Assembly: GCA_015501595.1 (NCBI GenBank)
Contig: JADNRX010000056.1
Location: 1-64,000, forward strand
Reading direction: 5' to 3'
Length of the DNA: 64,000 nucleotides
Source: Hymenopellis radicata
Taxonomy: Eukaryota; Basidiomycota; Agaricomycetes; Agaricales; Physalacriaceae
Shown here: piece after piece, positions 46,053 to 56,785 of the stretch
Layout of the letters: each line of letters begins with the position of its first letter
Numbering within the stretch: position 1 is the stretch's first letter
The notes under the pieces: model-generated
Told to the model about the DNA's origin: nothing
Seen by the model: the letters and a program-made list of their open reading frames with translations, nothing else
The model's database searches: none
Position numbers and translations under genes: made by a program

Positions 46053-46662
46053 GATAGAGCTCATATAATATATTTAACTATCATCTAGACCTTGAGGTTA
46101 ACTGGCTACGACTACGAGTTTAGCGCTGAAATGTCACGGATAGGCATGTCCCACGATGAAACGCAAGCCGGATGACTTGAAACGGGACCGTGTACAAACA
46201 CATTGTCCAATTGTACGCCACTCATTGTATTGGACTCCAAGGGCCAGGAACAACGTAGGCGGAATCTAACTAGGAGTCTAGGACAAAATAATCCATCATA
46301 CTCCACACTCTCCTGGGCCTTGCCAGTCCCTGATTGCTATTCAGCAGGCTCGCTTGAGGTAGTATTAGCTACTCTAGAGAATTGTAATGTGAGCTGTATG
46401 ATGAATGGAACGTTGCTATCCCTTGTAACTAACGGCCGGCGCCGGAGGTGACGGCATGACGAGCGAACCAATTTGCCAATTGGCCACACCGCACTTTTGC
46501 CCTTCGGTCTTTTTCTTTTGTCGACCACCTCGTTCATTCCTTCCCTTTCCGTTTACGATTCCCTGGTTCTCGCTGACCGCCGCCGACGCCGCCTACTCTG
46601 CGGCCGCCCCTCCCGACGACGACATCATACCCTATTGAGCCAGTTATACCTCTGCTAGAACC
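46053..46662. other. Intergenic, upstream region of the CSC1-like gene
   Basis: No supported gene. CT-rich stretches occur near 46495-46570, as often seen in fungal promoters. Confidence 0.5.
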
Positions 46663-49600
46663 ATGTCTGGCCTCGATGAAGCTGGAAACCTGATCAACGC
46701 CAACTCCCGGACGCTGGCGCCCGGCGCAGTTGGATCGCAGGTCGTGTTGATGAGCATTGTCTCTGTGCGTATCTCGCCCTCTCCCCGCCTGCCGTGCCTC
46801 TCGCTGACTTGGAGCCACACAGGTCGCAACAATACTTGCATTCAATCTTTTACGTCCCAACAACAAGGCTCGTTGTGCATGCAGGTTATCTGTAGTTTGA
46901 TTAATCCTTTTGTTGCAGATAATCTACGAGCCAAAGGTCAAGTACCACGTCGGCGACAAGCCCCCGCCGCGGATCGGCAGTTCGCTGTGTGGTTGGCTCC
47001 CTCCCCTTCTTTATACGCATGAGCCCGAGCTCCTCGACAAGATTGGCCTGGACGCCGTCACCTTTCTCCGTTTCTTACGTCTCCTTCGTTGGCTCTTTAC
47101 CGGTATTACTGTGTTGACATGTGGCATCCTCATACCCATCAACGTCATATACAACCTTAGAAATGTCGACAAGGATAACCGCGACATTCTCAGCATGCTC
47201 ACCATCCGCGACGTCTCTGGCAACTGGCTATTCGCCCACGTCGCCGTGTCGTACCTCATCACCTTCCTTATTATCGGCCTCGTGCACTTACACTGGACAA
47301 AGATGGTGCAGCTTCGGCACAACTGGTTCCGCTCCCCAGAGTACCTCCAGTCCTTCTATGCTCGCACTCTCACCGTTCTACACGTCGACAAGCGGCACCA
47401 GAGTGACCAGGGCATCAAGGAGATCTTTGACTCTGTGCACGTCCCGTATCCTACTACTAGTGTTCACATCGGTCGCCGGGTCGGACAGCTTCCGGAGCTC
47501 ATCGAATACCACAACAACAACGTTAGAGAGCTCGAGACCTACCTTGTCAAGTATCTCAAGGGAGGAAGGATCGGCAAGAAACGCCCAACGTTTCGTAACG
47601 GTGGCTACTGTGGATGTGGCGGACAGAAAGTGGATGCTATAGACTTCTTCACGTACGCGTTTTATTATGCGTAGTGGTCTCAACTAATGCCTTTTCAACG
47701 TAGCAATCGCCTGAAGAGGTCTGAAGCCGCGATAGAAAACTACCGTCGCCAGATCGATACGCGCAAGGCAGAGAACTATGGTTTCGCTAGTATGGCTGCC
47801 GTTCCGTATGCGCATATCGTTGCAAAGATTCTGGCGGGGAAGCATCCCAAGCGTACCACGATCTTATTGGCCCCGAACCCAAAGGACATCGTACGATTCC
47901 TCCCCATTAGCTCATCCAAGCAGCCTCACTAACGCCGCAAATAGATCTGGGAAAACATGAACAAGGCTGATGGAGAACTAGCCCGAAAGAAGGCAATGGG
48001 GTTCCTGTTACTGGCTGCGGTCTGCTTCTTCAATACCGTGCCGTTGTTCATCATCTCCATTTTGGCCAATTTGTCGACTGTGAGTGGTCTTTCGTCTATT
48101 GTTGCACTCTTATCGAAGACTTGTTTAGTTAACTGCCTATATCGGCTTCTTGGACCGATGGAACACATCGTCTCCAAAGACGTTCGCTCTTATTTCTGGT
48201 ATCTTGCCGCCCGCAGTCTCGTCCCTCTTTGGTTTCGTCTTGCCAATTATTATGCGTTGGCTTTCGCAGTACATGGGCGCTTTGACGCACTCGCGACTGG
48301 ACCGAGCTGTTGTTGCCCGATACTTTGCCTTCCTGATCATCTCTCAGTTGGTCATTTTCACGTTGATTGGTGTCATCTTCAGTATGTTGACCTGGCTCAT
48401 TTGTTTGGATAGTCACTGACTATTATTCTATAGACTCTGTTACAGAGATAATCTCATCCGTCGGTAAGAAGAGCTTCAAGGAGATCATAGATAACCTTCA
48501 CAGTGAGTTGTGCTCAGATAAAACTATGGTGTCTTCCTAACGTTCTTCTAGCGCTGCCTGATACGATTAATCGGACATATATCAACCAGGCCTCCTACTG
48601 GCTCACCTTTTTCCCGCTTCGTGGGTTCTTGGCTGTCTTCGACTTGGCTCAGATCATCAATCTGCTTTGGTTATCCTTCAAGACTCAGTATGTCATTTGC
48701 TACATGATTGATTGATCATTCCTGACATTTAATATGCTAGTGTCTTTGGTCGTAGTCCTCGAGACATCAGAGAATGGACGCAGCCGCCCGAATTCCAGTA
48801 TGCTGTTTACTAGTGAGTGTTCGTAATGCTTAAGCTTCTTCCAAACTGACAGTATTTATTTAGTGGTAATACCGTATGCCAGATTTGTTATTTCCTCCAT
48901 GAGAATGGACTGACATTACCCGCAGTTACTCATGGTCGCTGTCGCGATGGTGTTCGCGCCTCTTGCCCCTCTCGTGCCCCTCGCTGCATGCATCGTGTTC
49001 TGGATGAGTTCATTCGTGTACAAGTACCAGCTCATGTTCGTATTCATCAGTAAGGTCGAGAGTGGCGGAGTACGTGGTGCTTTCTTTCATTATTCTCAGC
49101 GCTTATCACATTTGCAGCGGTTATGGAATGTCGTCATTAATCGACTTCTCTTCTGTGTTGTCTTGATGCAGTCTCTTCTCGTTCTCAGTAAGTTCTTGAC
49201 TTGCGTCGGAGACGACTTCTGACGTTTGTAGCGATTGGCCTTCAATACGGCTGGACAACTTTGCAGTGGCTGTGGACCGTTCCGCCGATCTTCATTGTCG
49301 CCGGATACAAGTTCTACAGTGTGCGCGCCTTTGAGAGCAAGTTCAAGTATTACAATCCTACGGAGGAGGAGCTTCGCACAGCCAAGGTCCATTCCGAGCG
49401 CGCCGATAACAAGGGCAACCGGCTCGAGAAGCGCTTCGGACACCCTGCTTTGAACGCGGATCTTTTCACCCCGATGCTGCATGCCAACATGATGCCTCTA
49501 CTCAGCCAAGTCTATGGTGGTACTATTGGCAAGGAACAGACCACACTCGATGAATACGGCGGACAGAAGATGGATGCTCAAATTGTTGGAGGTGGTATTA

Positions 49601-50361
49601 AGATCGCCGCGATCAACCAGGTATGTACCCAAGTGTTCGTTACCATGTTACTCTTAACTCCTTTACAGGCCGACCTTGAATACGATCCTGTCATGTATCA
49701 ACGTGACCGTGGCGAGCTGGATTGGGATGCCCGGTCGATGGCATCAACGATGATGGACGGACCATCGACATTACAGCATGCGCCGTCGCAGTTCTATGCC
49801 AGCAGTACGACCTTACTAAACGGCTATGAACGTGAGCGGTATCTAGCCAGCGGGCCCGGTAGCTCCGCGCCCTCTGAAAACTACGAGCTGACGACGCTGG
49901 ACTCGCCGCGGCAGCCGTTATTAAGTCCGGCGTCGCAGGCGTTCTATCAGCAACAGGGTGCTTCATCATCGCAGTCGTTCATGCAGACACCGCCGGTGAT
50001 GTACAATGACGGAGGCGTCCGGGAAGCACCCGTGCACCGGCCATCACAGCAGAGCCCTGGCCCACAAATGCACATCCCGCCTCAGCGCCAGGGAAGCTAC
50101 GATTCCCGGAGCCAGAGCCCGAGCCCGTACCTGGAGAGAAACGATCCCCGGAGCCAGAGCCCGTACATGGAGAGTCCCCGGAGCCAGAGCCCGTTTACAA
50201 TGGAGAGAAACGCGAGCAGTTTTGATCCGCGGTCTGCTAGCCCGCGGCCGCCGCCGAGCTACACTCAAGGACAGTATTCATCGCATGGACAACATCCTTC
50301 GCAGCAACACTCGCGAGGGGGTAGCGGCAACCTCGCTGGACGCGGTGCATTTAGATCATAG
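46663..50361 (+). CDS. CSC1: Calcium-permeable stress-gated cation channel, CSC1/OSCA family
   Basis: ATG 46663, MSGLDEAGNLINANSRTLAP, is followed by VVLMSIVSVATILAFNLL (first membrane segment) and IIYEPKVKYHVGDKPPPRIG. The remaining N-terminal membrane part includes LLRWLFTGITVLTCGILIPI and HVAVSYLITFLIIGLVHLHW. The cytosolic domain contains RTLTVLHVDKRHQSDQGIKE. The seven-segment core runs from KKAMGFLLLAAVCFFNTVPL through ISGILPPAVSSLFGFVLPII, TYINQASYWLTFFPLRGFLA and LLFCVVLMQSLLVLTIG. KRFGHPALNADLFTPMLHAN matches the C-terminal extension of the family. The tail is Ser/Pro/Gln-rich with repeated SRSQSP. It forms osmo- or mechanosensitive channels in plasma or internal membranes. About ten introns; no frame problem seen. 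Confidence 0.92.
50104..50195 (+). repeat. Imperfect tandem repeat in the CSC1 tail
   Basis: CCGGAGCCAGAGCCCG occurs three times (near 50106, 50147 and 50178), encoding RSQSP units. Confidence 0.7.
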
Positions 50362-50837
50362 TACGACACCGACGGACCTTTTATCTCACATCTCACACAA
50401 TCCACTTTACATGCAGACTCTTTTTTGTTGTCCTCTATATTGGTTGGGTTTCCGCTCTTGGGATTTGTGGGGTATATAGTTTTTTCTGGATATATGGACC
50501 GTGTAAACCACAAAGTACCCTATCATTAGAGTTGTAATTCGGACTGTACGCTAGGCACTTTAATTCCCACTTATGCACACACACACACACAAATCTGGCG
50601 CGCGGCTGCTGCGCATTCTGACGTTCCTTCATAGCATTCCTGGAATATACACATCGTTTCCTACATCTGCGCAGCCTCGTTCTCAGTTTATAACAATAGC
50701 GGTATCATTGATCAGAGCACGGTAAATAGTTTGTGGCGCGGTATAATGTACAAACAGAACCAATCTAAACCCTTCTACAACTTTGGCTTCGACACCTTTA
50801 GTTGCGCACCCCGCAGACTCTCGTCTACACGGCATGG
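50362..50837. other. Convergent intergenic region
   Basis: No gene. It contains a short CA microsatellite at 50575-50591 and should hold the 3' ends of both flanking genes. Confidence 0.5.
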
Positions 50838-52892
50838 TTAATTTAACTGTAGAAATAGCAATAATGAGCACTCACAGTTCGACACGTATAATCTATCGTC
50901 GGGGACAGCAACTATGTGCGAGCTGAGGTTGGACGTATCCACCATCTCTGGCACGACGTTCTTCAGTGTCGGCGCACCGAGGAGCGGAGGTTCATCTCAA
51001 ACTCGTCCTATGCCAACATTGAGTATCCTTTTTCGTCTTCCATAGAAAAGAAACACCAACATGTAATATCTGCAACGCCTTATCCACACCCTCCTGCCCA
51101 TACGCCGAGTACGCATAGATGAACGGCCGTCCGATACCCACAGCCGTCGCGCCCAACGCCACAGCCTTCAGCACGTCCGTCGCCCGCCGTACACCGCCGT
51201 CGATGAAGAGCTGGAATTTCTCGTTCGGGAACGTCAAGCTGCGCTTCTTCGATAGGTGCTCGACGACTTCTGCGAGGATTTCGATACCGGAGCGGGAAAA
51301 GTCGAGTTGTCGGCCGCCGTGGTTGGACAGCACGACGCCGGCGAGACCGTGGTCATACGCTTCCATGGCGTCTTCCCAGCATTGAACTCCTTTCAATATG
51401 AGAGGCACTGTTTGCCGACATGAGCAGGGCAGCTGAATTAGAAGGCGCTACGCACTGGAAGTGATGCTCTTGAACCACTTGAGATCATTCCAATTGAGAC
51501 CGGGGTCAATGAACGACTTGATGGAATGTCAACGCGATACACAAAGAATAAATATAGGATACACACGCTGATGGCTCTCGCCGCACCTTGTGATCGGTCA
51601 ACACCAGACGCGCCCGCTTTGCTAACCTCCGAAGGATCCTCAGCTTCGAACTTCATCCGCATATCCTTCTCCCTGCGCCCGAGCTGCGGTGCATCGACCG
51701 TAATGAACAGTCCTTTGATACCACGCTTCTCAGCATGCTGCACAATCCGTTTCGTGATCTCTCGGTCCTTGTTCACGTACAGCTGGAAGAACTGCACTTG
51801 CCCAGGCTGCGCAGCGTCCATGATCTGATCGAATGAACATGAAGCCAGCGTTGGAATCTATACCCACAACATCAGGATAAGTTGCCGGGCATTGTAACAC
51901 GGCACTCGCCATTTGTATAACACCATGCTTAGCAGCGGCACGCGTTAAATTGAGTTCACCATCAGGATGCCCTAGTTTACCCAGAGCAGTGGCGGTCTGG
52001 CCTAATGGTGAATACACGGTATACCACCTATAGCCGAAGAGGACATACAATGTATACGGGCATGCTGGACTTGTGGCCGAGGACAGTGGTGGACCAATCA
52101 ACATTCGTAACGTCTCTTAGCACTCGAGGGCGGAACCATATCCTGAAGAAGATGGATGAGAATTAGGATATTGCTTTGAGATGGGTGTTACCGATGGTAT
52201 GCAGCATGATTTTCGCGATGCGTTATTTCATCGTCGGCGGCGGAGGAGTAGTACGCCCAAGCCTTTTCGGGCATGACGAGGCGCGCGACATGTTCAAAGT
52301 CGTGCAGATTGAGAACTTCGTCGAGTGAAGGTCTGTTCGATACGCGTTCCAATCGGGCCTTCTCCTCGTCGGTTATCTTGATCTCGACTTTTTCTACGGT
52401 GTCCATTTGCGCGACGCCCAGGCTACAAAGAAATAAGCGGTTCTTCCTGGTGAGCTGACTGAACGCGCGCACTGTTTCTCTGGAGGTAAATTCGTGGTAA
52501 TGGCGTCCGGTGGGTGGATAGGATCGTATTCCGCGCTGTTCGTTGACTTGGATAACAGTTACGACCTATGACAACAACACTCACGTAGCATCCTTGCCCG
52601 CATACTTCAGAATGATCTTGCTGCCACCTGTTCGAACGTTGAGCTCAGCCTCAACGCGTTTACACGTTCACTAACCAGGATGATCTGATAAATTGTTAGT
52701 CGGATACTGATTTTAATAAGCTCGACTACATACCATCTAAAAAGTCGGTGACATCGTAAACTTTGCCTGCTCCGAGTATGAGCAAATGTTCAAGATCAAG
52801 GACCGCATGAACAACTAACCATGAACGATAATCCAGCAGCTCTGCCGTGTATTGTGCTGAGCGACTTCCTTGCCTGATATCGTTCGGGACAT
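50838..52892 (-). CDS. CYB2: Flavocytochrome b2-like L-lactate dehydrogenase (cytosolic type)
   Basis: The model starts at ATG 52892, [20 protein letters not shown], and runs through an N-terminal cytochrome b5 domain: [20 protein letters not shown] (heme His in HPGG), [16 protein letters not shown] is encoded by a 9-nt microexon (52676-52684). The FMN domain follows: [99 protein letters not shown] (catalytic His in NHGGRQ) and [20 protein letters not shown]. There is no mitochondrial presequence, unlike the yeast enzyme. One intron (about 51843-51898) uses a GC donor. One G appears missing near 50988, shifting [14 protein letters not shown]. The exact C terminus is uncertain (50838 or a little further in). 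Confidence 0.85.
52676..52684 (-). other. 9-nt microexon in the b5 domain
   Basis: ATCATCCTG, between TATCAG on its 5' side and GTTAGT on its 3' side, supplies the HPG of the invariant HPGG heme motif. Without it the b5 domain could not bind heme. Confidence 0.75.
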
Positions 52893-53152
52893 GATGAGGG
52901 AAGGATGTGGGGCATTGTGTGGGGAACCAGCCAGTCAAATAGGCCCGATTGCGGAACGCGGAACGATGGCTGCCCGTTGCTAAATCACCGCCCGGTCCGG
53001 ATACCGGAAGAACGTTGTAGTGTTCACGCGTTCAGATTCCAAACAGGTATATATGTGGTCTGCTATAAACATATCCTCTGATGCCGTATATTACAGTGGT
53101 TGTATAGATAAATCCAAGAAGAACAGCACCTATACTTGATCCCCGCCGGCGT

Positions 53153-54542
53153 CTAAACGACTTGGAAAGCAGACCCGCCGGCTTTCGCGTCCAGGTCTAT
53201 GACCTCGTTGAGACCTGATGAAATTGGTTAAGAAGGATCCACTATATCATATGTATCTGTCTTACCCATGACCTCGAAGAACGCCTTGGGGTCCATGCCC
53301 TGTGCAGAGGTAAAGTCGGTCCCCGTCTTCTTCAGCGACCTCATGGCGGCGCGAACGGCGTGCAACATGGCCACACAAGACACCAGGGAGAAAACTAACC
53401 AACGATCAGTCCTGTCCGGCCGAATTCGATGCTTCCTTACTGATGATCTTAGCACCCATTTGTTCCGCCTCGGGATACGTGAACGAGGGCGTCAAACCAC
53501 CCGAGATGACATTGACAAGGACCTAAGTAAGAAGACGTGTTAGTATGGTTATCTGTTCCGATGTTCATGATGAAGGCGTACGGGCGTGGGAGCCAGGGCT
53601 GGACGGTTGATTCAAGGAGGTCCTTCGTTCGCACGCCTTCGATAAAGCAGACGTCTGCCCCAGCAGCTGCCGCGAGCTTGAGTCGCGTAACCGCTTCCTC
53701 CATCCCCAGGACTTGAGCAGAGTCCGTACGTCCAATAATGACCTTGAGAAAAATAAGTTCAAGTTCAACGGCTTCCGCCTATTACGCGTACAAAGTCAGA
53801 TCCTCCCGGAATGGTATCCCGAGCAATCACGGCGGCACGGATGCGCGTGAGGAACTCCTCCCGCGAGACCACCTGCTTTCCCAACAGATGACCACATCGC
53901 TTAGTCTGAACTTGATCCTCAATGTGCAGCGCAGCTATTCCGGCCCTCGCATATTGCCGGACAGTACGAGCGACCATAGCAGGCCCACCGAAGCCCACAT
54001 CGGCATCGGCGATGACGGGAACACTTGGGTTCAGGCTGGATACCATTTGGCCGGCCTGGTTCCGTGTGAGATCAATGTATTAAGTGCGCCACACAAGCCG
54101 GCACTGACCTCGACGAAATCATTGAGTGTGGCGATAGCAAGATCTGGCTGTCCCATGCGCGAAGCAGTTGTCGCGGCACCGCTGCATATCTTGTCAGAGT
54201 CACGAACGAAGAAAACCCCTGGAGAGGTACCTTTGATACAGGCAGTCGAATCCAGCTTCAAGAGCACACCGAGCACTGATACCATCGCAAATACCCGGGG
54301 CGACCTATGTCGAGTGAGTGAAGGACGAAGTAGGCACGCTATATGGGGCTTACAACGATGCCGGGGCGAGCCAGCATCTGGCGCAGTCGTGTAGCAGGGT
54401 TCTCTGACAGAGGCCCCTCGAGAAAGTTCTTGGGATCGAGTCGGGCATTATAGTACACGCCGCTCGAGTTTGTTACCTCATGAGACGCAACAACTGGCGC
54501 AGCCTGAACTTCGCGAGGGACAGAGTAGCTGGGAGCGGGCAT
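53153..54542 (-). CDS. Isocitrate lyase/PEP-mutase superfamily protein
   Basis: ATG 54542, MPAPSYSVPREVQAAPVVAS, begins a roughly 60-residue N-terminal extension not present in the 59675-60994 paralogue. ENPATRLRQMLARPGIVV, GISARCALEAGFDCLY, GAATTASRMGQPDLAIATLN, NPSVPVIADADVGFGGPAMV (metal-binding ADAD) and HIEDQVQTKRCGHLLGKQVV (lyase signature) follow. Then come VIIGRTDS with GMEEAVTRLKLAAAAGADVC, PEAEQMGAKII and LKKTGTDFTSAQGMDPKAFF, ending EVIDLDAKAGGSAFQVV. These fungal enzymes are usually annotated as PEP mutase, 2-methylisocitrate lyase-like or oxaloacetate hydrolase-like; the substrate cannot be set from sequence alone. Seven or eight introns. The frame appears intact. Confidence 0.8.
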
Positions 54543-54624
54543 AGTAGATGCGATGGGAGTTGAAGGGGGGTGGCTGGTGAATCCTAAGACCAGGATGGTG
54601 AAGAACTCCAGATACCCATCCTCT

Positions 54625-54632
54625 CTTTTATA
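54625..54632 (-). promoter_or_regulatory. TATA box of the 53-54.5 kb lyase/mutase gene
   Basis: On the minus strand TATAAAAG lies about 83 bp upstream of ATG 54542. Confidence 0.55.
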
Positions 54633-55513
54633 CCTGGGAGACGTATGTGGGAGAGTCCCAAATTCAGGAACAATCTTTCATCAGACATCGAGAAATGGCG
54701 GATCCGAGAGAACCCAACCAATACTGGATACCCCGACGACTTTGCGGTAGGACTTTAGGTCGGAAAGCCGCAGCCGCCAATTTAGCATGAGTTTTTTTTT
54801 TCAATTGAGGACGAGGACGTGATGAGCCTCGACGCAACTAGGTGGATTAGAAGGGCTTGGCGAGGATACCAAACTGCCAATATGAGCGCCACGCCCTCCC
54901 GAGGTGAAGTAGACAATACTACATAGTACAGGGCTGAAGAATTGCATCCGAGTTGTTGAGAGAGACATGTGGAAATATCTGTTCTCGACCATGAGTATGC
55001 GGTATTAGAACGGCAATATTGGAACTTCCTCTGCTTGTTTTTGCTTGTTTCCCCTCCGGTACGAGGACCGGGCATACCCACGTCCTTCAGCCCGAGCTGG
55101 AGTCGACATATGTCATATTCTTTCGAACAAGGTGGGCCTTAAGGCTCCCCATGAATCCCGAACAGAAGTCATAGATTCTTGACTCTGAGTAGTAGCGGCT
55201 TGGCATGGTGGCGCTGCTGAAGCGGCGTGCCTATGGATCCGAGGACGAATAACGAGATGTGAAACGCGTTTATTTTGCCATTAAGTGAAGATTTAAACGC
55301 ACAGTTAAGATTCAAAGCTAGATGTCGCACGTTTCGCTTCTACAGCATCGGTGAACAATCTTTTCAAGTCAAGAATGCACACCGTTCTACAGACGCGTCA
55401 CCGTAAAGAACTCCTTGAGTCCCATGACGAACTGCGGGGGAGGTGCTACACGTATCCATTTCAGACTGACCATCGCGGACAAGCGGCCATCAGTATAGGT
55501 AGAGGCAAAAGTA

Positions 55514-55585
55514 AGTTCCAAAAAGTACCTTAGAACCATGTTGACGAGGAGTTTCAAAAAGTACCCTAGAACCATGTTGATGAGG
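55514..55585 (+). repeat. Two-copy 36-bp tandem repeat
   Basis: Units 55514-55549 and 55550-55585 share CAAAAAGTACC and TAGAACCATGTTGA, with three substitutions. Confidence 0.75.
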
Positions 55586-56785
55586 ACGTATCAATTATCT
55601 TGGCACAACTGCTTCGCGTTCCTCTCAGTGCTGACGAGGAACGCCGCCGACAATCATGCTGAGAAGACCTACGGTCACAAGTTTACACGCCACCGCTGCA
55701 CGGAATGCCACGAGCCAGCTAGTAACCGCAGACCTACAAGAAAGCGTAACCGATTTGAGGTGCACGTTAGAGTCCAGACCAAAGACCTGTGCGGCGTTAA
55801 TCTTACAATCAATTTACCACGTCGTTCATGGCATAACTTCGTAACGTTTAGACTCACCTTTCCGGTATTATGGCCACACGACCTCGAAGCCTTGGGCCGA
55901 CCAATGAGTAGCTTTGACGGTCAGACGTCTGTCCGCAATGGACGACCCACGAATCGCGGAGCTGCGCAAATTCCGCATCGTGCTGGTGTTGTGACCACCT
56001 TAACCGTTCAATGGCTTCCCCAGTTCTTCGTTTGCGGAGGAGGCACAAGACAGAAGAATGTTCTTGAATACCGTGTCACTAAACTAGGTACCAGGAGGGT
56101 GCGCTCGTTGTAGAGAAATCGAGTGTTCGACGTGTTGAACTGTAACAGCATTCGGGTCGTAATCAGCACGAACCATAGCCGGTGAATGGTGCCCAGGAGT
56201 TCACTGTGGTCAACGACGTCCTCGGACTCCGGGATGCTGTCGTTTGTCGACGTCGGGGTTGAAGTGAGTGTCCTGGAACACGGACTTTGGATACACCGCT
56301 CGGAGGTGGCGAGAGGCCGAGAAAGTAGAGTCAAGGCTCTCATTGAACAAGAGTATTGACCAAATTGCAGACGTCTAGCCACGACGCGACGCGATGTGTA
56401 AGGAGCTGATGGTGGTGAGAAGCATGAAGGATGCCGCGATCCGATCAAATTGGCCACACGAAATTTGAACTTGTTTCAATCTCTTCTTTGCCAGCAAGTA
56501 TTGGGATGGGAAATTGAATGTCTCGGAGTCTTCAGCTCAAGCCCCAAACGCCTCGCTATGTAGTCGCAGTCCCAACAGGCTTGGCAATGACAAAAATCGA
56601 TCACGTGGTGTAAATTACCTTGTCAAAAAATTTCTCGGTGCGTCTTTAAGCTTTAAAAGTCCTAATGATTCTCTTACCTTCCTGCAATCATGGAGTCCCA
56701 CCCACAGTTGGCATCTCACCTACCGCCAACGCCTCACCGCCACGCGTAGGATCCTGCCCGACTGACCTCCTCGTACCCCGCGACA

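Larger units (their letters stand above)
54543..56785. other. Long gene-poor region
   Basis: Open frames at 55538-56113 (plus) and 56008-56457 (minus) have no recognised content. A 36-bp tandem repeat lies at 55514-55585. GTAAATTAC next to CACGTG at 56603-56620 resembles the subterminal motif of the two related hAT-type elements, but no TIR is present. Confidence 0.45.
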
